This document shows, piece after piece, positions 32,917 to 42,927 of a DNA stretch of 64,000 nucleotides. The stretch is from the NCBI GenBank assembly GCA_023627715.1, contig JAMAHW010000005.1:62001-126000 (forward strand), given 5' to 3'. The position numbers and the translations under genes are program-made. Position 1 is the stretch's first letter; each line of letters opens with the position of its first letter. Under the pieces are notes generated by a model, which was given only the letters and a program-made list of their open reading frames with translations, was not told the origin of the DNA and did not search any database. The DNA is from Periconia sp. R9002 (lineage: Eukaryota; Ascomycota; Dothideomycetes; Pleosporales; Periconiaceae).

Positions 32917-34468
32917 ATGAAGCTCCTCACTGCTGCTCTTGGCTTGACACCTCTCGTGGCCGCTCACGGCAACCACGACCAGACCCCAATTGCTGGTCCA
33001 CTTCAAGATTTGTGGTACAATACACTTCCAGGCGATGGAGGAACCCAGGTGCGTCAGCTTGTGTACTGAAAAAGCACTTCAATCCTTACACCTATCCAGG
33101 CAGATTCAGTCTTCTCTGGGATCTCGACTTTTGGTCGCATCCAATACCACCCTTGTCTCTCGAGCCAGAGTGTGCCGTATGACATAGCATTCATTGGTAA
33201 AAACCACAATGGAAATTCTAATGCGCATAACTGAGAGTCATAGGCGCTCCGTTTGATACTGGAACATCGTACCGCCCAGGTGCTCGCTTCGGACCCAGTG
33301 GAATCAGACAAGGTTCGCGCCGTCTTAATCTCTAGTATGTCTCTACCGCAGCAATCGCCTGCTTACTTCCAATTCCCCTGTGAGTATGAAGGCTCACGAA
33401 GGGTCGGATTTAGTGGTGGTTACAACGTACCTCTCGAAGCCAATCCTTTCAATTCCTGGGCCAAGATTTTGGATTGCGGAGACATTCCTGTCACTTCGTA
33501 AGTTCTCCATACTCCGCATACAACCATTCAAGCTGATAGTAGTAGTTACGACAATGCGTATGCTCTCAAGCAAATCGAGGAGGGCCATAACCTGCTACTC
33601 TCGCGCAAACCCGCGACCAACGCATTGGCTCGGGGATATTCTAAGAAGGGCCGAACATTGCCGCGTTTGATCACACTGGGAGGCGACCATACCATTACCC
33701 TTCCTTTGCTTCGTTCTATCAATCGGTAAGTGTAGATTACAAATGATGCGTGCAAGATGTTTACAAAGTCCAGTGAATACGGTCCGGTGAGTGTCATTCA
33801 CTTCGACTCTCACCTTGACACTTGGAGACCTAAAGTCTTTGGTGGCTCTCCTAGCGAACAAGCGAGCATAAACCATGGTACCTACTTCTTCCATGCTGCG
33901 CAAGAAGGTCTGCTTGCCAATGACTCCAACATCCACGCCGGTATTCGTACGACTCTTTCTGGACCATCTGACTATGAGAACGATGGGTACTGCGGATTCG
34001 AGATCGTAGAAGCAAGAGAAGTGGATAAAATCGGCACGGATGGCATCATCAAAAAGATCAGGGACAGAGTCGGTACAGAGAGGCCAGTGTACCTCAGCAT
34101 CGACATTGACACGCTCGATCCAGCTTGTAAGTCGAAGTGGGTAGAAGACCGTGGCTGCGCTGACCTGGGATGATTAGTTGCACCGGCTACTGGTACGCCT
34201 GAAACCGGTGGATGGACCACGCGAGAATTGAGGACTATCATCCGGGGCTTGGAAGGGTTGAACTTCATCGCTGCTGATATAGTGGAGGTTGCACCCGCGT
34301 ACGACACGAATGCTGAGCTAACCACCATGGCGGCTGCTGTATGTTTCCTCGTATCTTTGACCCTTCGTCTGCTAAATTATCCAGGACACGCTTTACGAGG
34401 TAATGACCCTTATGGTCAAAAAGGGGCCGTTGAGCTTGGACAAGGGGGAGGAGGCTTTGGAGCTCTAA
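32917..34468 (+). CDS. Secreted agmatinase/arginase-family ureohydrolase, eight exons
   Basis: Predicted manganese enzyme that hydrolyses agmatine or a related guanidino compound to urea and an amine. Exons are 32917-33048, 33100-33196, 33244-33334, 33414-33497, 33546-33725, 33774-34126, 34178-34338 and 34385-34468; all seven introns (46-79 nt) have GT..AG ends and the frame is kept, giving 393 aa. An N-terminal signal peptide ([16 protein letters not shown]) indicates secretion or vacuolar targeting. Metal ligands are visible in order: GGDHT (about residue 178), DSHLDTW (about 206) and [19 protein letters not shown] (about 302). [18 protein letters not shown] is the usual substrate-side N-terminal block. 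The signal peptide sets it apart from cytosolic arginase. The exact substrate cannot be read from sequence; guanidinobutyrase is an alternative. Confidence 0.92.
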
Positions 34469-34893
34469 TCACACACATCATGATGTGCATGAGTGCTCTT
34501 CAATGGGATGGGATCACGAGGAAAGAGTTACGGATGGCGATTGACAGGGATTCGGGGATGCACCAACACGTATATTGTAGGCGTGTCTGATGAGATAGTT
34601 CACCAGGTAACAATAGAAACATAACAACATTCGAAACTTGAGGACTACGCGTCCCGCCCTGCTTTTCTTCCGAAATTCCGATGTTCCGATGTAAAAAGCG
34701 TGCAGCCAATCAGAAAAACAGATTACCAATCGACTCATTGCGCCGGGATCTTCCGTGCAGATGACATAGCACCGAGTCAATTCCTACAAACAACTTTCCT
34801 CCCCACGTATTCGCCATCACACCGTCAACACCTCGCTGCGCACCTATTTTGGTAACAAGTAATCGTTCCTGGATTACTTATGCCTACCTGACC
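34469..34893. other. Intergenic promoter region of ISA1
   Basis: 425 bp between the agmatinase-like gene and ISA1. No gene. A minus-strand frame is open here but begins in non-coding sequence and has no conserved content. Confidence 0.4.
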
Positions 34894-35690
34894 ATGTCTT
34901 TCTCACGAACCGCAAATGCTCTACTAGCGCGCTCCAAAATCGTCTCTCTGACGAGATTCGCCCCAACACCGGCAGGTCCCCGCCGATGTCCACAATGTTC
35001 ACGACCGTTCTCGAGCTTGACACCGCATCGGGCATCGTCTAAAAGACAACTACAGACCGCCAGTGCGCATCATACTCCAACTCTACACTCCGAACCGCCG
35101 CCACGAAATTTCGGTGTACCCGACACCTCGATAGCCGGCCGCCAACCCGAGGTTAACAACGCACTCCCACCTCGCACAGCGTCGGAACAGCTAGATACGG
35201 CTACACAGAAAGAACGCTCCAGCATCAGCATACCCGAAGGCGAGGCACAAAAGTCCCAACCTGTTCAAACTGGCAAGCCTCTCAGACCGCGAAGGTACAA
35301 CTTCGGCGCTCGAAAAGCCACCATAAAACTTTCGCCATCTGCGGTATCGCATTTACGGGATTTGCTGAACCAGCCTGAGCCGAAGCTCATTCGAATTGGT
35401 ACGAAAGCAAAAGGATGTTCGGGTCTGGCATACCATCTTGAGTATGTAGACAAGCCGTCCATGTTGGATGAACAGGTGGAACAAGACGGTGTGAAGGTTT
35501 TGATCGACAACAAGGCATTATTAAACATCATTGGTAGCGAGATGGACTGGCTGGAGGACAAACTCAATCAGCGCTTTGTGTTCAAAAACCCTAACATCAG
35601 TGAGCAGCGGCACCCTCCTGACTTTTCGATGACGCTAACTCTCCGACAGCTGAACAGTGCGGTTGTGGGGAATCCTTCAGTGTCGCGTAA
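34894..35690 (+). CDS. ISA1: Mitochondrial iron-sulfur cluster assembly protein Isa1 (HesB/IscA family)
   Basis: A-type carrier needed for making 4Fe-4S clusters in mitochondria, acting with Isa2 and Iba57. Exons are 34894-35599 and 35650-35690, with a 50-nt intron (GTGAGC...GACAG, branch GCTAAC) that splits a Thr codon; the product is 248 aa. The N-terminal 40 residues are basic, rich in Ser and Arg and free of acidic residues, as in a mitochondrial presequence. A long linker rich in Pro, Thr and Gln follows, and the conserved domain starts at about residue 140 (KLSPSAVSHLRDLL). The three cluster-binding Cys are in KGCSGLAYHLEY and in the C-terminal EQCGCGESF, which is restored only by splicing. 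The TTG-started extension upstream is ignored. The 3' end lies 114 bp from the convergent Dabb gene. Confidence 0.93.
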
Positions 35691-35804
35691 TAATATTTTT
35701 TTCTCTCCAGATCTACATAATATACATGCCCCCTTAGCGCAGCATAGCATGAATTGGCGTTTCACCTCGGCATAATCCCATCTGTCCGACAAACTACACG
35801 TCCT

Positions 35805-36251
35805 TCAGAACTTTCCCGGCTCGAAATCCAATACCTTGACCGCACTGAAAAACTCGCTTGCGAATTTGACGAATGCGAGGTGCTCTGGATCTTTATTCAG
35901 ATAGTACTCTCGATCTTCCTCGTTCTCGAACTCTACAATGAAACCGTGAGTATGCGGTGCCTGGTTTATGTTAGAAAAGATGCATGTACATTCATAGACG
36001 ATCTGCGTTTACAGCGTGGCCTTCTGGGCTGTTATTTTTGCCTCCCTGGAAAGATTTGATGTAGGGTTTGTTGGAGGTTGGATGAACGCATTTCTCTGCC
36101 AGAGCCATCATGCGTTTGCATACCTGTTCATTGTTAAAACCATGGCTTGATCTATGTACCATAATGTACTACTATATTTGCGCACCTCGTCGATTTGCTC
36201 TTGCGTCACCGAATCTTTCCACCCGAAAAGAACTATGTGCGTAATAGTCAT
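35805..36251 (-). CDS. Dabb (stress-responsive A/B barrel) domain protein, 110 aa
   Basis: Small soluble dimeric alpha/beta-barrel protein. Exons are 36186-36251, 36013-36123 and 35805-35960, with introns of 62 and 52 nt (donors GTGCGC and GTAAAC); all phases are zero. The protein begins MTITHIVLFGWKDSVTQEQI, the standard Dabb opening with the buried His, continues with YIKSFQGGKNNSPEGH, and ends HGFIVEFENEEDREYYL plus an HLAFV block, all family hallmarks. Length (110) is normal. Members include plant stress proteins and fungal enzymes such as olivetolic-acid-cyclase-like cyclases; here no polyketide synthase is nearby, so a housekeeping or stress role is more likely. It shares a 375-bp divergent upstream region with DSC3. 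Confidence 0.88.
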
Positions 36252-36627
36252 TGTCAAATTTGAAGCTTGCGATCCTTGGCCTTCGAGAAATTGCAATGAA
36301 GATTCGAGTTGTGCTCTTCACTGTATCTTCTCAGGGAAAACACTTGTTAATTAATGTTTCGGGGAGACGCTACTAATTTGTGTTCAATTTCGTAGACATG
36401 ATGACGACTAGCAGATGCCAAGCCCATACGACCCCGGAGTACGAACATGAGAGCTCGCGACAACGTTGAACGCGCCAGAACCAACGGCGGTATTGAACAA
36501 CATATAGCCCTGTCATTCCAGCTACCGAAAATGACACTGGAAACAAGCTTAGTCCTCAATACATGATTCTGCAAAGAAGCACCACACCCACCCCGACTCC
36601 TCCTTTCTACCTCCGCCTTGCGCTGCC
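36252..36627. promoter_or_regulatory. Divergent promoter between the Dabb gene and DSC3
   Basis: 376 bp without genes separates two divergent start codons, so both promoters must lie here. No clear TATA box. The last 60 bp before DSC3 are C/T-rich, a common fungal leader composition. Confidence 0.4.
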
Positions 36628-37581
36628 ATGGCTACCACCGCTCCTCTCCCAGAGCAGCTCATATATCTCATCATACGTTTTACGACATCTATACCTGACC
36701 TTCCGCTCGCGATTCCTTTACCAAGCATCACAACAACCCTTTCACTAAAGCAACTAATCCGCCCACATCTACCCTTCAGCCATGCATCGGCACGTCTGCG
36801 TTTGATATATGCTGGCAAAGTGCTCTCAGATGCCACGCCGCTATCTACATCTCTACGGTTACCGCCGCCTCCACCTCCGCCTCGTGATGGGACGTATAAT
36901 GAATATGGGCCAGGCAATAAAGGCAAGGGGAAGGAGCCAGTCGGGGCAGACATACCCCCCGAGGCAAAGAAGTACTATATTCATTGCTCTCTAGGGGATG
37001 CGCTCACGCCCTCGGAACTAGCCTCAGAGGCTACTCTCGCGCAAAGCACAGAAACATCGCTTCGATCGCAATTCCAGTCCGCCTCGACGCAACGCCCGAG
37101 AGGCAACACCACAGCTAGTCGCGATGGTACCAGGCGACGGAGATCCTCCGCTACTACGGCGGCCGTCCCCGAACCTCAAGGCTTCGATCGTCTTCTATCT
37201 TCAGGGTTCACTCCCCAGGAAGTAGCCTCACTGCGCTCGCATTTCCAGACCAACCTGTCGTACACCCATACGCCCGATACCATGCCTTCCGCAACCGAGA
37301 TACGCGCGCTGGAAGACAGGTGGCTTGACTCAACAGCTACAGATCCTTCACCTGGAATGACGGGCGAGGTGGGTGAAGCGGGTTGGGGCGCGGGCTTTGC
37401 GGTAGAAGAAGGTGGTTTAGATGATATGCTTTGGGGATATCTGACGGGGTTCTTTTGGCCGCTTGGAGGGTTGGTTTGGGGGTTCAGGGAGGAGGGGATA
37501 TGGCCCAGACGAAGGCAGTTGGCAGTCGCTATGGGCGTACTGCTCAATGCGGCATTCGGCTTCATGAGGTGGAGTCAATAA
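36628..37581 (+). CDS. DSC3: Dsc E3 ubiquitin ligase complex subunit 3
   Basis: Subunit of the Golgi/endosome transmembrane Dsc ubiquitin ligase, which cleaves or activates SREBP and removes orphan membrane proteins. Single exon, 317 aa, ATG in a strong context (GCCATGGCT). The N-terminus is a ubiquitin-like domain (about residues 12-120: LIIRFTTSIPDLPL, then RLRLIYAGKVLSD), interrupted by a poly-Pro loop. A low-complexity basic/Ser region follows (about 135-185). The C-terminal domain (about 190-317) has GFDRLLSSGFTPQEVASLR, typical of the Dsc3 C-terminal (DUF2407-type) region, and ends in two membrane segments (LTGFFWPLGGLVWGF and LAVAMGVLLNAAFGFM). Confidence 0.9.
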   Translation: MATTAPLPEQLIYLIIRFTTSIPDLPLAIPLPSITTTLSLKQLIRPHLPFSHASARLRLIYAGKVLSDATPLSTSLRLPPPPPPPRDGTYNEYGPGNKGKGKEPVGADIPPEAKKYYIHCSLGDALTPSELASEATLAQSTETSLRSQFQSASTQRPRGNTTASRDGTRRRRSSATTAAVPEPQGFDRLLSSGFTPQEVASLRSHFQTNLSYTHTPDTMPSATEIRALEDRWLDSTATDPSPGMTGEVGEAGWGAGFAVEEGGLDDMLWGYLTGFFWPLGGLVWGFREEGIWPRRRQLAVAMGVLLNAAFGFMRWSQ

Positions 37582-38789
37582 GGGTAAAACTGTGTCGTAC
37601 AGCATTGGTTGTTGGTAGCATTAGCTCTGAGTTGCGGATAGGCGGAATTTTGCATCGTCATTGCATGTTCACATCGATTCATTCGTGTATCTCATTCGAA
37701 ACGACACGCCTGAAGGTGTACTCGAGAAAAGTGCTGGGTCATTCAAGTTATTCAGGTTGCGCAAATGCCCTACTACCAAATACTGGATATGATAGAGGTG
37801 AGATGACACCGCTCCATCCACACTTCTCATCGTTCTCCGACGGAAAACATTCCACCTCAGCACGACTAATTCACTCATGTGCCACCCCGATGTGTCACTC
37901 CTGTCTCCACGTCAAAATTAATGGTTATGACTTGTACCTTCAGTAAAATTATAACGCAATATTTATTAGCTTTGCACAATGACACGCAATAAACACGCCT
38001 TAGAAATGACATGGCACCATCTAGCCATAATTGTACCTAACAAAAGTGAACACTTGCACAAGAAAACACCGGCTCCGATCATCGGTCTTCTAGCTTTCAG
38101 CCTTCCATAAAGCATTGGCGGTATTACTCACATCACAGGACCTCAACATGTCAAACTAAAACAGCAAAGGGCGCGGAATGAATTCGCACTCTTCGCATTC
38201 AGCCAACAAACCCGCCTAACCTCATTAAGCGAAAGCTTAGAAATCGCGCTCCAAGTTCGTCATTCCTGTAGGTTATCAACCAATCAGCGCTGATTATTCA
38301 TACCAGGAGAGGCTAGCGCTCTCGACAGCAGAAAAGCTACGAGTGGTTTGGGTGTCACTGGGGGTTTTGTCAGCAAGTTTGTATGTTGTTGGAAGGGCGT
38401 TTTATGGCGTTTTTCCTCTCGCGTTGGAGTTCATGTTCATGAGTAATGAGAATTAGGGGACTGGGGGTGTCATCGTGCATGCTGGGTTGGGATGAGATGA
38501 TTATGAATTGGGAGTCATGGAAAGGAAAAAGTATAAAGGGAGGATGGAGGAATGGATGGAGTATCATCATCGATACAACAGCAAGCAGAACACAGCAATT
38601 GAGAAGCCAGATATCTGATCAGATCTCGAATACTTGAAACTTCAAACACTCTACACGTCGATTGAATCCAAAACATCCATTCGAAAAGATATAAACACTC
38701 GAACAAACCACACGCAAACTACCAAGCCAACCTCATAATCTCGTCCAACAAACCAACCACCTCCAACAACACCACCACCCCTAAAAAAA
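37582..38789. other. Intergenic stretch and probable long leader of the next gene
   Basis: About 1.2 kb with no supported gene. The last 200 bp before 38790 are strongly C/A-rich (ACCACCTCCAACAACACCACCACC-like), a typical fungal 5' leader, which suggests a highly transcribed downstream gene. Confidence 0.4.
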
Positions 38790-39284
38790 ATGCCCAGCCA
38801 AAACCTCCTCAAGACCATCGCCGCCCACGCAAAGGACCACCACGACTCCGTGAACGCAGCCTTCATCGCAAACCACTCCCCAGGAATCTACAACACCACC
38901 AACATGCCCTCCACGCGCCCATCACTCGACTCACAACGCACGACCTCCACCGGCTCCTCTACCTCCACACTCTCCAAGACCTGGTCTTCCATCAAAAAGC
39001 ACGCCAAAGAGCACCATGAGAGCGTGAACGCGGCTTACGCTACTTATTACTCTGGCAGCATGGTGAGGGCGCCTTCGGCTTCCTCCTCGGTGCGCTCCTC
39101 TGCATCGACGGTGGTTGAGGTTCCGCGGACCAGCTTGCAGGGTGAGAAAGAGGGTGTTGCTGTAGAGGTTGAGGCTGTGGAGAAGGGAGACGGCCATGTG
39201 AAGAAGATGGCCAGGGCGATTAAGAAGAGGGCCGTTGAGCATCATCGCAGTGTTACGGCTGCGCACCGGGCTTACTATGGTTAG
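38790..39284 (+). CDS. Small protein with three HH-S-V-x-A-A repeats, 164 aa
   Basis: I do not recognise the family. The protein is built of three copies of a roughly 25-residue motif: AAHAKDHHDSVNAAFIANHS (about residues 11-30), KKHAKEHHESVNAAYATYYS (about 68-87) and KKRAVEHHRSVTAAHRAYYG (C-terminal end). The consensus is K-(H/R)-A-x-(D/E)-HH-x-SV-(N/T)-AA-x-x-x-(Y/N)-(Y/H). Ser/Thr-rich linkers separate them, and an acidic segment (VEVEAVEKGDGH) precedes the last. There is no signal peptide or membrane segment. Paired His could bind metal or nucleotides, or the helix could be an interaction motif. The gene is intronless and preceded by a C/A-rich leader, suggesting strong expression. Confidence 0.75.
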   Translation: MPSQNLLKTIAAHAKDHHDSVNAAFIANHSPGIYNTTNMPSTRPSLDSQRTTSTGSSTSTLSKTWSSIKKHAKEHHESVNAAYATYYSGSMVRAPSASSSVRSSASTVVEVPRTSLQGEKEGVAVEVEAVEKGDGHVKKMARAIKKRAVEHHRSVTAAHRAYYG

Positions 39285-39956
39285 GTGGAATGAGAGAGGG
39301 GGTTTGAAGTGTATGATTTAATCGCCTTGTTTGGCTGCTGGAGTTCTTAATTTTCCGGTTTTTGTTCTCAGGACTTTGGCGTACTTGGGTTTTTTGGTGG
39401 GGTGTTGCAGAAAGAAAAGCTGAAGAGGGATTTTGTGAGATACCAATTCTGTTGTTACGTCGGGAAGCACTAGACTTTTAGGTTTCCTTTTGTTGGTGCT
39501 TGATTACTGTGTATTCAGATACATATAATATATGTTTTACGTATTTTTACATGTTGGTACATTGCCTCCGAGTTTGACTTCAATAGTGACCAATGCTATT
39601 TCGAGATTGTTGCTCTTGGGGTGCTGCAAGTTGGACAGATCTGATTCCAACGAAGACTCTTTCCTGGGGACATCCTCCCGGCATGCCGAATCGGTGACTG
39701 CAAACACGGAGCTCTCCAAAGTCATGCTTCCCATGTAACATGGAAATGAAGCACGGTTCCTAACGTACTTGGCGACCCAAGAGTTTCCCGTGCTGTGATC
39801 TCCCAACTATGGTCGTAGGGGTTCCTTTTCACTTCCTAGGCTTCTCGAAACTGATCCATGGAGAGACTGGCTGCGATATAGCACCAGTTCCATCTCATTA
39901 TCTTTCTTAGTGTATGCCAGCCGTGTGATTCCCACTCTGTTCCAGCTGTTTCCCAT
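39285..39956. other. Intergenic stretch between convergent genes
   Basis: Holds the 3' regions of the three-repeat protein gene (plus) and RRG9 (minus). No supported gene; the opposing open frames at 39530-39810 carry no motif. Confidence 0.4.
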
Positions 39957-40622
39957 TCATAGTCCCAACCGTTCCTCTAGCGGGATGTCGTCTCGAGGGT
40001 TTCGTTTGCTCTCAGCTTTCCCATCCACAATCGGGAAAAGATCCTCCATATTTTCATACGGGTCGCTGATGCTGTCATTTATTGGTACTGTATTCCTTGC
40101 CCCCGTCTTCCATCGGGGTTTCAACCCGCCCTGTGCTTTCCCAACGCCCATTTCTCTCCATTTTTTCGGCGGCTTGATTCCCAACTCTACCAGATTCGAC
40201 CATATCTTCTCGCCGCGCTTATCCCATCGCCTCATGCGCTCCTCCTGTTCTTCATCTGATGGCCTCCACTTGCTCTTCAGTATCCGTCGGATGGCATCTT
40301 TAGAGACTTTGAAATGTTCGGCGAGAACAGGGGTGGTGAATTTCTCTGGGTTGGTCTGATGCAGATGCCGTATGCCTTCCATTGTGTCCGGAGATAGCTT
40401 TTTACGCGGGTTCCATGGCTGATCACCAAATTTCTCTTTCAACGCCTCCTTATGTACCAGCCAGGCTGGTTTATCCTCTGGTGCGAGGACTGGGCGTATC
40501 CGGGTCGAGGAAAACGATCGCGAAGGAAGCAATGTAGGCGCGTTCGGTGGTAGGAAATTTCCGTGGGAACGAAGCGAGCGGCTGAAGAGGCTCAAACTTT
40601 TTGAATATGCGGAACAACTCAT
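39957..40622 (-). CDS. RRG9: Required for respiratory growth protein 9 (Rrg9, neugrin-like)
   Basis: Mitochondrial protein needed for respiratory growth and mitochondrial genome maintenance in yeast; related to neugrin. Single exon, 221 aa, from the ATG at 40622; the longer frame to 40712 starts with GTG and is ignored. The N-terminus (SLFSRSLRSHGNFL) is basic and Ser-rich, a mitochondrial presequence. The core domain is WNPRKKLSPDTMEGIRHLH, then VLAEHFKVSKDAIRRILKSKW, a helix-turn-helix-like block that is the hallmark of the family, followed by ERMRRWDKRGEKIW. The C-terminal 50 residues are variable. It shares its 433-bp upstream region with the divergent DUF2236 gene. Confidence 0.9.
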   Translation of the reverse strand: MSCSAYSKSLSLFSRSLRSHGNFLPPNAPTLLPSRSFSSTRIRPVLAPEDKPAWLVHKEALKEKFGDQPWNPRKKLSPDTMEGIRHLHQTNPEKFTTPVLAEHFKVSKDAIRRILKSKWRPSDEEQEERMRRWDKRGEKIWSNLVELGIKPPKKWREMGVGKAQGGLKPRWKTGARNTVPINDSISDPYENMEDLFPIVDGKAESKRNPRDDIPLEERLGL

Positions 40623-41055
40623 GGTGGCTGTTGAAGATTGTGATAAGGAGTCGAAAAGAACGTTGACGCTCGTGGATCTGTAACACTTTTTGCGCACGGT
40701 CCCCTTAGACACGCGCTACGGTAAGAGCGCCCCACCGTTCGAGTGGACCATTGAACGCCACCGATCTCGAAAGGTACTCCAACAATTTAGAACGGACGTA
40801 AACTCAATGTTTAAGAAAAACAGCACGCTCGGCCAAAAATGCACCACACGTCAGTTCAATGTTTGCGACCCGGTAGAGCCGAAGCCGATCACCCCCGCTC
40901 TAACCGCCTCGGTATCATCTGATGCGTACATGTAACTTAGAGCATCCTCCATACGCACACTATTTATGCACAGCATGCAACGGCGAATTTCCCTTTCCTT
41001 TCCTTCTTTGATTCATTCGCCTAGTATTTTCTTTCAGTGATTCATTGGGAGTAGC
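40623..41055. promoter_or_regulatory. Divergent promoter between RRG9 and the DUF2236 gene
   Basis: 433 bp between two divergent start codons, without a supported gene. It is C/T-rich near 40990-41035 on the plus strand. Confidence 0.4.
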
Positions 41056-42556
41056 ATGGCATATCCAAATCCATTTCGAAGGCGTACTGCCAACACCAAG
41101 TGGTAAGTAATTCCGAATCAGACAATCTACCGTCATACATCTAAATCCAGAAACCAGCTGTTGGGGATACGAGTTTGAATGGACCGATGATCATTTGACG
41201 GACGAACAGGCTGAGCCTATGAAGCATTCATACGATGTTCTAGGCGAGGAATGTCTTGATATACTGAATACTATTTCGCCACCACCTCAAAAAGCACTGC
41301 CACGCAGTGAAAGCCTGCAACAAGCTCAAACAAAAGAATCAAAAGAGGGAAATGGAGACAAAAAAGATGAACTACCGCTGCCGCAGCGGGATCTATATCA
41401 GATACTCAAGGATAACCACGAATCGGATCCCAAGCTGCATGAGTTATGGGTAGAGGTGAACACAATACCACCGTGGGTCGATTGGGCACAAATTGAGAGA
41501 GGCCAGGATGTATTTTATCGATATGGAGGTCCCGCGCTAACAGGACTTGCATATCAATCTCTGCTGGGCGGCATGGGAGCCGCTCGTGTGGTGGAAACGC
41601 TAGCCCGGACCGGAGGCTTCTCCATCAATGTCGCAAAAAGGAGGATGTTCGAGACTACACAGCACATTCTACAGTGTACCAAATCATTGAAATCACTTCA
41701 ACCAGGTGGCGCGGGACATATTTCATCAGTCCGGGTGAGATTACTACACGCTGCAGTCCGCCAGCGTATACTCAACCTCGCCAAAGAACGACCAAGTTAT
41801 TTCAACGTTGAGGAATGGGGGGTGCCAGTGAACGATTTGGATCAAATTGCTACGATTGGTACATTCTGCGCTACTTTGATATGGATTAGCTTCCCGCGTC
41901 AAGGCATCTTTCTCCGAGAGCAAGAAAAGGAAGACTATGTCGCCCTTTGGAGGTATATCGGCTACTTACTCGGAACACCGACTGAACCATTCGAAACTCC
42001 CGCAAAAGCAAAAGCTGTCATGGAGACATTGCTCCACAACGAAGTCAACCCGTCAGACATGTCAAAGGTCTTGGCCAACAACATCATTCATTCTCTCGAA
42101 GGCCGACCACCCACCTATGTATCCCCAGGCATGCTCATAGCTAGTGCGCGCTGGCTCAATGGAAACGACTTGTGCGATAAACTAGGACTTCCGCGCGTTT
42201 CCCTCTACTATTGGTCTCTCATGGCAGGGCAATGTCTCTTTTTTATGGGCGTATGCTACTTCTACCGCTGTCTTCCCGGACTCGATCGCAGTCACATTGA
42301 TCGCCTGAAAAGGGTCTTCTATTCACTTATCGTTGATGCCAAGTATGGCCTAGCGGGTATCGAGACCGACTTTGCTTTCAAGTACGTTCCCGAGTATGAA
42401 ACCGTGACGGAAATGGGCACGCCGAGGGAAATCAAGCTGCGATCGCCCGTTGAAACCAGAAATTTGCGCGCTCTTGGTATTTTCATAGGGGTTGTGGGGT
42501 TGGGTGCGTGGGCATCTTTTAAGGTTACTTCGAGTTTGCTTGGAAGGTTGTGGTAG
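41056..42556 (+). CDS. DUF2236 / MpaB-like (latex-clearing-protein-like) membrane oxygenase
   Basis: Predicted haem-dependent oxygenase-like protein of the ER-bound MpaB/rubber-oxygenase catalytic family. Exons are 41056-41102 and 41158-42556, with a 55-nt intron (GTAAGT...AAACCAG); the product is 481 aa. The conserved core begins at about residue 130 with LWVEVNTIPPWVDWAQIERG, then FYRYGGPALTGLAYQSLLGG and VVETLARTGGFS; RVRLLHAAVRQRIL carries the family's conserved HxxxR-type helix. A hydrophobic stretch near GLDRSHIDRL and the C-terminal segment LGIFIGVVGLGAWASF suggest membrane attachment. In known members the haem is bound by His in this helical core. The substrate is unknown; MpaB in Penicillium acts on a meroterpenoid side chain, but no such cluster is here. 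Confidence 0.88.
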
Positions 42557-42927
42557 CCTTCAGTTCCACACTGAATGGTAGTTTGCAGATTACCGTCTCG
42601 TTATTTGTCTATGCCTAGCCGCTTTATCTTTATCTTGAGTTGGTTGCCCGCGGTGGCTCCTCAAGACAAATTGAAGTGGCGTGGTTAACGAGTGGTTTCC
42701 ATTCTATGTTTCTATCAAGCATGGATCTAGATCTCGAGGATCATATACCTATCGGGAAATTCTCAGTAGTTACGTATTCTTTGCAGTTGATCAGGTCGAT
42801 CACGGAGGACTGCAGCTGCACTGTGATAGGAGTAGAAAATTTGAGCTACAAAAGAAATTTGTCTACAAATGTATGTACAGAAAAATGATCAAAAACAACC
42901 ACGTCAACCTGGCTCACCTGCAAAAGC
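42557..42927. other. Intergenic stretch between convergent genes
   Basis: 371 bp holding the 3' regions of the DUF2236 gene and the serine hydrolase gene. No gene or clear terminator structure. Confidence 0.4.

Noticed and set aside
36549..36953. 134-codon frame antisense to DSC3
   Set aside because: It lies opposite a clearly coding exon, and its composition follows from the codon bias of the sense strand.
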